18,871 nt of DNA from assembly GCA_022565075.1 (NCBI GenBank), contig JADFKG010000023.1, positions 1 to 18,871 on the forward strand. The letters are read 5' to 3'. Below are positions 13,913 through 18,871 of this stretch, piece after piece. The translations under genes and the position numbers were made by a program. This DNA is from Chloroflexota bacterium (GTDB lineage: Bacteria > Chloroflexota > Dehalococcoidia > SM23-28-2 > RBG-16-64-32). The first letter of the stretch is position 1. Each line of letters opens with the position of its first letter. The notes under the pieces are model-generated. The model was not told the origin of the DNA, made no database searches, and was given only the letters and a program-made list of their open reading frames with translations.

Positions 13913-14752
13913 ATGGCGCTAACGAAAGTGATCGGCATCGCCTTTCGCCGGCCGGGCTTTCTCCTTCAGGGGTTGCTTCCGCTGCTCGCCGCTCTCACGC
14001 TCCTAGCGTCAGTAGCATGCGGCTCTGCGTCGTCACCGCCGGCCCCGGCGTCACCCACCGCATCACCCCCGTCGCCTGCTGAGAGCCTGCAGAGCGCCGA
14101 TTTCGGCCCGTTGGCCGTCATCGACGGCCTGAGAGAAACCGAGGGTCAGTCAGCCGAAGACCACACGTCATCACCAGTCATACAGTCCAATGAAGATGCA
14201 TTGGCCCAGGACCTAGCTCTCGTTGCTGAGGCGAATGGCTGGACCATAGAAGAGGCTGCGGCTGACCGTCGGGCCGCTGATGTCGTCGGGCGCATCGCCG
14301 TGCAAGTTGCCGCGGAGAGGCCCGAAATTTTCGTTGGAGGGGTGCTCGCTGAGGAGCCGGGCGGGGCGCCAATGCTCTACATCAAAGGGCCCGCGGATGA
14401 TTTCGTTCGCAGTCTCGTCGCCAATGCCGAGATCGACATCAAGATCGTCGACAACCAGCCGTTCTCCTTCGAGGAACTCGATGAACGCAAAATGCGGGTC
14501 CACCGCGTTCTGCAAGCCCTCGGCTTCCGGAGCGCCTATATCATGTCGAACGTTACAGACGGAGGGAAAATTGAGGCCGGGGTCACTCGACAGACCGGTC
14601 TACCAGACAACCCGGACGAAATTCTATCCAGTCTTCCCGCAGAACTGCGATCCAGCGTCACCCTAACGGTCAGCGACGTCCCCGTTGCTGTGACGGAAGC
14701 CGCGTTCGGCGGTATGCAGATGCGCGATGACGGTTTTGACGGAGTGCACTAG
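13913..14752 (+). CDS. putative lipoprotein with Pro/Ser-rich linker (279 aa)
   Basis: N-terminal signal: a basic n-region with RRPGF (12-16), a hydrophobic core and a lipobox-like LASVAC with Cys36 as the lipidated residue, then a low-complexity Ser/Pro/Ala linker (37-58). The mature domain (about 90-275) is mixed alpha/beta: a helix-rich start (ALAQDLALVAEANGWTIEEA), then VGGVLAEEPGGAPMLYIKGP, VHRVLQALGFRSAYIMSN and a strand-rich end. The pattern is reminiscent of pro-domains of secreted proteases, but I cannot assign it. The ATG at 13913 has a poor ribosome-binding site. The stretch 13980-14126 is repeated in the next gene at 14771-14917 with about 91% identity and no gaps, so the two lipoproteins share leader, linker and a short common motif SLQSxDFGPLAVID but differ afterwards. 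Confidence 0.82.
   Translation: MALTKVIGIAFRRPGFLLQGLLPLLAALTLLASVACGSASSPPAPASPTASPPSPAESLQSADFGPLAVIDGLRETEGQSAEDHTSSPVIQSNEDALAQDLALVAEANGWTIEEAAADRRAADVVGRIAVQVAAERPEIFVGGVLAEEPGGAPMLYIKGPADDFVRSLVANAEIDIKIVDNQPFSFEELDERKMRVHRVLQALGFRSAYIMSNVTDGGKIEAGVTRQTGLPDNPDEILSSLPAELRSSVTLTVSDVPVAVTEAAFGGMQMRDDGFDGVH
13980..14126 (+). repeat. 147-bp duplicated lipoprotein leader/linker, copy A
   Basis: Aligns without gaps to 14771-14917; I counted 13 mismatches by hand, giving 134 of 147 identical. It encodes the signal core, lipobox, Ser/Pro linker and the DFGPLAVID motif. Sequence before and after the block does not align between the two genes. Confidence 0.85.
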
Positions 14753-15252
14753 TGGATGGTCTGCCTGGAACGCTGCTCGCCGCTCTCACGCTCATTGCGT
14801 TGGTAGCATGCGGCTCTTCCTCGTCGCCGCCGGCCCAGGCGTCACCCACGGCATCACCGCCGTCGCCTACTGAAAGCCTGCAGAGCGACGATTTCGGCCC
14901 GTTGGCCGTCATCGACGCCGCAGGTGGGTCCGACGCCCTCGGTGGTACCGGCCCCGTCCGCATTGAGGACAACTGCGTGACGATGACACGGGAGAACGGA
15001 GAGATGCTACTGCTCATATGGCACGCGACCGAGGTGCGCTGGGACGAGGAGGACCGAGAGATCATTTATTCCAGCGCCGCCTACCCGGACGCGCAACCCA
15101 TCACTATCCGCGACGGCGATACGATCACCGTTGGCGGATCATCGCTGCTAGATGACGAACCGGTGACGAGGGCACCCTTGCCTTGGCTGGCTACGCCGCA
15201 TCCGAGTTGCAGCGGCGAGCCGTGGGCCGTCAGCGGGCTGACAAAGCCCTGA
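14752..15252 (+). CDS. putative lipoprotein, paralogous leader with a different mature domain (166 aa)
   Basis: A GTG start at 14752 overlaps the TAG of the preceding lipoprotein gene by one base, with GGAG 7 bases upstream. Short signal MDGLPGTLLAALTLIALVAC with a good lipobox LVAC (Cys20), Ser/Pro linker (21-46), then a small beta-rich domain (about 60-150): an Ile-Glu-Asp-Asn-Cys-Val opening, GEMLLLIWHATEVRWDEEDR, and DGDTITVGGSSL. This pattern (a short conserved Cys strand, an L-I-W strand, and a GDxxxxGG turn) recurs in small secreted proteins of actinobacteria and Chloroflexota, but I know no function. It probably sits on the outer face of the cytoplasmic membrane and is co-translated with the upstream lipoprotein. 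Confidence 0.8.
   Translation: MDGLPGTLLAALTLIALVACGSSSSPPAQASPTASPPSPTESLQSDDFGPLAVIDAAGGSDALGGTGPVRIEDNCVTMTRENGEMLLLIWHATEVRWDEEDREIIYSSAAYPDAQPITIRDGDTITVGGSSLLDDEPVTRAPLPWLATPHPSCSGEPWAVSGLTKP
14771..14917 (+). repeat. 147-bp duplicated lipoprotein leader/linker, copy B
   Basis: Second copy of the block at 13980-14126, in the same reading frame relative to the lipobox. The copies start 791 bp apart, so copy B lies just inside the start of the second lipoprotein gene, consistent with tandem duplication followed by replacement of the mature domain. Confidence 0.85.
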
Positions 15253-15285
15253 GTTGCTAGAGCGAATCCTTTAGTGAGCGGCCCG

Positions 15286-16065
15286 CTAGCGAGCGGTCCA
15301 GCCGCCGTCGATGACGAGGTGCGTCGCCGTCACGAACGATGAGTCTTCGCTGGCCAGGAAGAGCGCCGCCTTCGCCACCTCATCCGCTCCACCCAGGCGC
15401 CCCATCGGCGCTCCGTCGATCATCCACTTCGTCAGCTCTTCCGACATCTTGAGCGGCGCCAGCAGCGGCGTCTCGATCCAGCCGGGGCAGATCGCGTTGA
15501 CGCGGATGTTGTGCGGCCCGCCGTCCAGACCGAACTGCCGCGTAAGGCCGATGACCGCGTGCTTTGAGGCGTGGTAGGCGTAACCGACGCCACCGGGACC
15601 GACCGGCGTCGTCGTGCCACTGACGCCCATCATCGAAGAGAGGTTGACGATGGCGCCGCCCTCGCCCTGCTTGATCATCTGCGCCAGGCCGTGCAGGCAG
15701 CCGTAGTAGACGCCGTTCTCGTTGACCGCGATCACCTGCTCCCACGTGTACTGCGGCCCGCCGATGCCCGCGTTGTTGACGACGATGTCGAGCTTGCCCC
15801 AGGCGTCGACGACGGCCTGGATCGCGCCTTTTACGTCTTCCTCGCTCGTCGTGTCGGTGCGCAGGGAACGGGCCTCGCCGCCGGCGTCTTCGATCTGGGC
15901 GGCGACGGCCGCGGCAGACTCCTCGTTGATGTCGGACGCCATCACCCGCGCGCCTTCGTGCCCGAAGACGGTGGAGATCGCCTTGCCGATGCCTGATCCG
16001 GCGCCGGTGACAAGCGCTGTTTTGCCGTCCAGCCTTCCTTTGCTGCGGATTTCTTCGGCTGCCAT
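15286..16065 (-). CDS. short-chain dehydrogenase/reductase (SDR)
   Basis: Classical SDR of 259 residues, an NAD(P)-dependent oxidoreductase. Cofactor-binding TGAGSGIG (20-27), Asp45 after the second strand (favouring NAD), NNAG (97-100), catalytic Ser143/144 in NLSSMMG, and Tyr164-x-x-x-Lys168 in YAYHASKH; PGWIETP (194-200) follows and DGGW closes the protein. The loop after NNAGIGGP is several residues shorter than is common before the N-x-x-G helix. ATG 16065 is preceded by AGGAGG with 5-6 bases of spacing, and TAGGAT at 16084-16089 may be its -10. The substrate cannot be inferred; the nearby CoA-ester genes leave acyl or hydroxyacyl substrates possible. It diverges from the barrel-like protein gene at 16169. 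Confidence 0.94.
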   Translation of the reverse strand: MAAEEIRSKGRLDGKTALVTGAGSGIGKAISTVFGHEGARVMASDINEESAAAVAAQIEDAGGEARSLRTDTTSEEDVKGAIQAVVDAWGKLDIVVNNAGIGGPQYTWEQVIAVNENGVYYGCLHGLAQMIKQGEGGAIVNLSSMMGVSGTTTPVGPGGVGYAYHASKHAVIGLTRQFGLDGGPHNIRVNAICPGWIETPLLAPLKMSEELTKWMIDGAPMGRLGGADEVAKAALFLASEDSSFVTATHLVIDGGWTAR

Positions 16066-16168
16066 TGTGACCTCCTTGCGCCTATCCTAGTCCGCCGCCC
16101 ACTGGCGAGTCGACGCCTCGCTCTGGCATGATGGCCGAAAGAAGTACGCCAGAACTGCGGAGCCATCG

Positions 16169-16906
16169 ATGAGCAAGCTTTCGAAAAAGATACGTGCGGC
16201 CGGCCGCGCTGAACCGGCGCCCCTTGGCTTCACCTCGATCACATCTCGGGTCAGACAGAACAGCCTCCTTTGCGGCGTGCGGCTGCGCGACCCGGCGGCG
16301 GCAGCCGGCGCGGCAGAGAAGGGCGCCGACTTTGTGATCCTCGAAGACATCGCCCGCTCGAAGATCAAGGGCGTCGCGAAAGTCGACGCCAGCGTCGGCG
16401 TCGCCGGCGACTTCGACTCCGACGCCCTCGAAGCGCTGGTCAAGGCCGGCGTCGACTTCGTTGTGCTGGCCGGTCCGGGAGCAGACGCCGCGCCGCTCGC
16501 CCACGAGTCGGTCGGGCGCGTGATGGCCCTCGACAGCGATCTCGATGACACCTACCTTCGCCTGCTGGGCGACCTTGGCCTCGACGCCCTCGTGATCGCC
16601 GCGCCCGAGGCGCCGCTGACCGTGGAGCGGTTGCTGGCGGTACGGCGCCTCTCGGCGCTGGCTCGCACGCCGCTTCTGGCGAGCGCTAAGCCGGACATCG
16701 ATGAGAAGTCGCTCGAACTCCTGCGCGACTCCGGCGTGGCCGGCATCGTGCTGGACGATGCGGGCAAGCTGGCGGCGCTCAAGAAGCGCATCGCCACGCT
16801 GCCACCGCGCGGTCGCCGCAAGGAGAATCACTCGGACGCGGTTATTCCGGCGCAGGCGGCCGCTGGGCACGATCACGACGAAGACGACGACGATTACGAC
16901 GACTAG
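16169..16906 (+). CDS. predicted (beta/alpha)-barrel protein with acidic C-terminal tail, function unknown
   Basis: 245 residues with alternating short hydrophobic strands and helices: LLCGVRL (33-39), GADFVILED (52-60), ASVGVAGDF (74-82), GVDFVVLAGP (94-103), RVMALDSDL (117-125), GLDALVIAAP (137-146), TPLLASAKP (167-175) and GVAGIVLDD (189-197). About eight strand/helix repeats suggest a TIM-barrel-like fold. No catalytic signature I know is clear. The last 30 residues leave the fold: a basic PPRGRRKEN patch, then a tail HDHDEDDDDYDD (234-245) encoded by a GAC-rich run, which could bind metal or a basic partner. ATG 16169 has GGAG 7 bases upstream. It is 97 bases before merR on the same strand, though merR has its own promoter. 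Confidence 0.82.
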   Translation: MSKLSKKIRAAGRAEPAPLGFTSITSRVRQNSLLCGVRLRDPAAAAGAAEKGADFVILEDIARSKIKGVAKVDASVGVAGDFDSDALEALVKAGVDFVVLAGPGADAAPLAHESVGRVMALDSDLDDTYLRLLGDLGLDALVIAAPEAPLTVERLLAVRRLSALARTPLLASAKPDIDEKSLELLRDSGVAGIVLDDAGKLAALKKRIATLPPRGRRKENHSDAVIPAQAAAGHDHDEDDDDYDD

Positions 16907-16922
16907 CCTTCGCGCAACAGTA

Positions 16923-16955
16923 ACCTTGACGTTGGCGTAAGGTCGAACCTATACT
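16923..16955 (+). promoter_or_regulatory. merR promoter with imperfect dyad operator
   Basis: TTGACG (16926-16931), 18-bp spacer, TATACT (16950-16955); TSS near 16962 and a leader of about 42 bases. An imperfect dyad ACCTT(g)ACG (16923-16931) / CGTAAGGT (16936-16943) overlaps the -35 and spacer, and AGGT-cga-ACCT (16940-16950) follows. Lengthened spacers holding a dyad are typical of MerR-controlled promoters, so autoregulation is plausible. Confidence 0.55.
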
Positions 16956-17003
16956 CCGCTGCGAGTAAGGGCCTGTTTGGCCGTACCAGCGAGGAGCCTC
17001 CAC

Positions 17004-17471
17004 TTGGCAGAGAAACAGGGCGCTCTACAGATTGGTGAAGTCGCCCAGCGCACAGGCGTCACCCAGCGCACGCTCCGCTTTTACGAGGAGAAGGGCCTTC
17101 TGCGCCCGCCCAGCCGCATGGATGGCGGCTTCCGGCTCTACTCCGAAGAGGACGTCAAGCGCGTTGAGCACATCCGCCGTCTCCAGGACCTCCTCGGCAT
17201 CAGCCTGGCCGAAATCAAGGAAATGGTCGACGCCGATGAGGTCTTGCGCGATCTACGGTCGCAGTATCGTCCCGAGTCCGCTATCACTGAGAAGCGCAAT
17301 CAGCTGGAGAAGGCGACCGCTGTCACCGAGGCCCAGTTCGCGATCGTCAAGCAGAAGACGGAGCAGATGCGCGAGATGGAGACTCAACTGGAAGAGCGCC
17401 TGCGGCTCTTCACACGCTGGAAGCAGGAGCTCGACGAGCTCGAGAAGAAGGCCGCGCCCACGCGCGGCTGA
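17004..17471 (+). CDS. MerR-family transcriptional regulator
   Basis: 155 residues. The MerR winged-helix domain has LQIGEVAQRTGVTQRTLRFYE (about 8-28, split naturally as helix-turn-helix), then KGLLRPPSR, GFRLYSEEDVKRVEHIRRLQ and LGISLAEIKEMV. A long charged helix to the C-terminus forms the dimerising coiled coil. There is no Cys in the whole protein, so metal or redox sensing through thiolates is unlikely, and there is no added ligand-binding domain. The start is TTG 17004, with GAGGAG 7 bases upstream, chosen over the in-frame TTG 16977, which has no ribosome-binding site. An autoregulatory dyad lies in its promoter. Possible targets include the adjacent genes, but nothing here shows this. 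Confidence 0.93.
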   Translation: MAEKQGALQIGEVAQRTGVTQRTLRFYEEKGLLRPPSRMDGGFRLYSEEDVKRVEHIRRLQDLLGISLAEIKEMVDADEVLRDLRSQYRPESAITEKRNQLEKATAVTEAQFAIVKQKTEQMREMETQLEERLRLFTRWKQELDELEKKAAPTRG

Positions 17472-17570
17472 GCCCCGCCGGCGCCACGTCACCGAGCCAC
17501 CAGACTGACACGATCAGGCGACGCTGCCCGCCGCCTCTGGAGCCGCGGTGATCCACGCCGCAATCGCGGG

Positions 17571-17576
17571 TACAAT
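17571..17576 (+). promoter_or_regulatory. possible -10 element of proB
   Basis: TACAAT, five of six matches to the consensus, 13 bases before the proB ATG. The predicted TSS is near 17583, a leader of about 7 bases. Only a poor -35 (GTGATC at 17548-17553, 17-bp spacer) accompanies it. Confidence 0.35.
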
Positions 17577-17589
17577 TCGGGGCGAGACC

Positions 17590-18729
17590 ATGAGCAACAA
17601 GAACGAAGGCCAGACCCCGGCGCTCAAGTACAAGCGCATCGTCGCCAAGATCGGCACGAACGTGCTCACCGCCGGCACCGACCGCCTGAACATGGAGCTG
17701 ATGGCGGACTTCGCCGCCCAGGTCGCCGCTTTGCACAAGCAGGGCGCCGAACTGATCGTTGTGACGTCGGGCGCCATCGCCACGGGACGCCACCGCCTGG
17801 GCCTGAAGGAGCGCAAGGACATCCCCTTCCGCCAGGTGCTGGCCGCCGTGGGCCAGAGCGACCTGATGCAGGCGTACCAGCAGCTGTTCGCACGCCACGA
17901 CATCACGATCGCCCAAACGCTGCTCACACGGCGCGACCTGGCGGACCGCGTCGGCTACCTGAACGCGCGCAACACGCTGCTGGCGATGCTGGAGCTGGGC
18001 ATCGTGCCGATCGTCAACGAGAACGACGTCGTCGCGGTCGATGAGATCGAGGGCCCCAAGATCGGCGACAACGACAACCTCTCCGCCTTCGTCGCCAACC
18101 TGGTCGACGCCGACCTGCTGGCGATCCTGACGGACATCGGCGGCCTCTTCTCCGCCGACCCGCGCGTGGAGCCCGCCGCTGAGCTGATCCAGCGCGTCGA
18201 GAAGATCGACGAGCAGATCGAAGCGCTGGCGGGCGGCACAACCGGCCACGGCGTCGGCGGCATGGCGACGAAGATCCAGGCGGCGCGGCTGGCCACCGGC
18301 GGCGGGACGGACGTCTTCATCGCCTCGGGACGCGAAGCGGACACCCTGAAGCGTCTGGCGCACGGCGAAGCGTTGGGCACGCACTTCCCGGCCGCCGTCG
18401 ACCGCATGGAAAGCCGCAAGCGCTGGATGCTGGCGGCGCTCTCGGTGAAGGGCGACATCGTCGTCGACGACGGCGCCTCGAAAGTGCTGCGCGAGAAGGA
18501 AGCGAGCCTGCTGGCGGCCGGCATACAGAAAGTCGAAGGCGCCTTCTCCCGCGGTGACACGGTGGCGATCGTGGACAGCCGCGGCAAGCGAATCGCCTGC
18601 GGCATCACGAACTACAGCTCGGACGAGATCGAGCGCATTCGCGGCATCCACTCGGACAAGATCGAGGAGGTGCTGGGTCACCACTACGGCAGCGAGGTGC
18701 TGCACCGCAACAACATGGTGCTGCTTTAG
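17590..18729 (+). CDS. proB: glutamate 5-kinase ProB with PUA domain
   Basis: First enzyme of proline synthesis: glutamate + ATP to gamma-glutamyl phosphate. The amino-acid-kinase domain has VAKIGTNVLT (18-27, Lys20), VVTSGAIATG (57-66), VGQSDLMQAYQQLF (87-100), VPIVNENDVV (139-148), KIGDNDNLSA (157-166), LTDIGGLFSADPR (180-192) and GGMATKIQAA (223-232). The C-terminal PUA domain runs from about 280 to 375, with the typical GDIVVDDGASKVL and KGVNYSS-like GITNYSSDEI. At 379 residues it is full length. The ATG at 17590 is used, with GGGG 8 bases upstream; a longer frame from 17548 (GTG) lacks a ribosome-binding site and adds residues outside the family. No proA is seen in the window. The next gene begins one base after its stop. 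Confidence 0.97.
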   Translation: MSNKNEGQTPALKYKRIVAKIGTNVLTAGTDRLNMELMADFAAQVAALHKQGAELIVVTSGAIATGRHRLGLKERKDIPFRQVLAAVGQSDLMQAYQQLFARHDITIAQTLLTRRDLADRVGYLNARNTLLAMLELGIVPIVNENDVVAVDEIEGPKIGDNDNLSAFVANLVDADLLAILTDIGGLFSADPRVEPAAELIQRVEKIDEQIEALAGGTTGHGVGGMATKIQAARLATGGGTDVFIASGREADTLKRLAHGEALGTHFPAAVDRMESRKRWMLAALSVKGDIVVDDGASKVLREKEASLLAAGIQKVEGAFSRGDTVAIVDSRGKRIACGITNYSSDEIERIRGIHSDKIEEVLGHHYGSEVLHRNNMVLL

Positions 18730-18730
18730 C

Positions 18731-18871
18731 GTGACTCTCAAGCGCGCCGCAGCGATCACCGGCATCGCTGAAATGGCGCCGCGTGCCTCGGCCGAGGGCC
18801 TGAGCACGATGGGCATCTGGGCTGACGTTTCCCGCAAGGCGATCCTCGACGCCGTCCTCGAGCCTTCCGAC
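18731..18871 (+). CDS. thiolase-superfamily protein, N-terminal fragment (runs off window)
   Basis: GTG 18731 starts one base after the proB stop and stays open for 47 codons to the window edge. The product begins VTLKRAAAITGIAEMAPR and continues KAILDAVLEPSD, matching the N-terminal first strand and first helix of thiolase-like acetyl-CoA acetyltransferases (pattern: AAIxGxxE ... AxxxALxDAGL). It is related in type to the thiolase-like protein at 12302-13816 but not closely similar to it. No ribosome-binding site is visible, so it is likely translated by coupling with proB or starts further in. Assignment rests on a short stretch. Confidence 0.6.
   Translation, partial: MTLKRAAAITGIAEMAPRASAEGLSTMGIWADVSRKAILDAVLEPSD

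Noticed and set aside
16871..16903. GAC/GAT-rich run as a microsatellite or CRISPR-like repeat
   Set aside because: It encodes the in-frame acidic tail of the 16169-16906 protein; there is no spacer structure.
17451..17468. Perfect 7-bp hairpin GCCGCGC-ccac-GCGCGGC at the end of merR as a terminator
   Set aside because: It lies within the last codons, has no T-run, and is likely just codon use for the Ala/Arg tail.
17410..18837. 475-codon minus-strand ORF opposite proB
   Set aside because: Antisense to a full set of ProB motifs; composition is the reverse-frame pattern (runs of Asp, Val, Gln, Arg) with no recognisable domain.

Overview
The window is a GC-rich (roughly 60% or more by eye) bacterial chromosome segment with densely packed genes on both strands. 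The mix suggests Chloroflexota, possibly a Dehalococcoidia-like uncultured lineage: small-type PurL with a separate PurQ, an rpsU-yqeY-pgpH block, DUF4389 membrane proteins, alpha/beta-hydrolase-cyclase fusions, stand-alone desulforedoxin-like proteins and Pro/Ser-rich lipoproteins. This placement is inference; there is no rRNA or other phylogenetic anchor. I see no tRNA, rRNA, CRISPR array, transposase or phage gene, and no stretch of 300 bases without a gene.

Layout. 1-4794 (minus strand): purQ, two DUF4389 membrane-protein genes, a small membrane ORF and purL (3' end cut by the window edge), all colinear; no purS is present here. 4881-5741 (plus): a four-helix membrane protein of unknown function. 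5786-7243 (plus): a CoA-binding, NDP-forming acyl-CoA-synthetase alpha-type protein. 7317-9308 (plus): four ORFs joined by 1-4 base stop/start overlaps, namely a 30-codon ORF, a hydrolase-like/class III cyclase fusion, a hotdog thioesterase and a 26-codon ORF. 9330-11768 (minus): rpsU, yqeY and a pgpH-type c-di-AMP phosphodiesterase behind a strong promoter. 11936-12213 (minus): two tandem desulforedoxin-like genes of 39 and 47 codons, behind another strong promoter. 12302-13816 (minus): a thiolase-like protein lacking the usual thiolase residues. 13913-15252 (plus): two lipoproteins sharing a duplicated 147-bp leader/linker. 15286-16065 (minus): an SDR oxidoreductase. 16169-16906 (plus): a barrel-like protein with an acidic tail. 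17004-17471 (plus): a MerR-family regulator. 17590-18729 (plus): proB, followed after 1 base by the start of a second thiolase-like gene.

How it fits together. The housekeeping parts are purine synthesis (PurQ supplies ammonia to PurL), ribosome/c-di-AMP functions (rpsU-yqeY-pgpH) and proline synthesis (proB). Around them sit CoA-ester genes (CoA-binding synthetase subunit, hotdog thioesterase, two thiolase-like genes, SDR). The most unusual element is the coupled cassette at 7317-9308, where a hydrolase-like domain that has apparently lost its catalytic Ser and His is fused to an intact-looking adenylate cyclase and translationally coupled to a thioesterase and two microORFs. Recognisable promoters (rpsU, desulforedoxin pair, merR) share TTGAC(A/G)-18 bp-TA(C/T)A(A/T/C)T. 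Several other genes, purL most clearly, have a -10-like element so close to the start codon that leaderless or near-leaderless mRNAs are likely.
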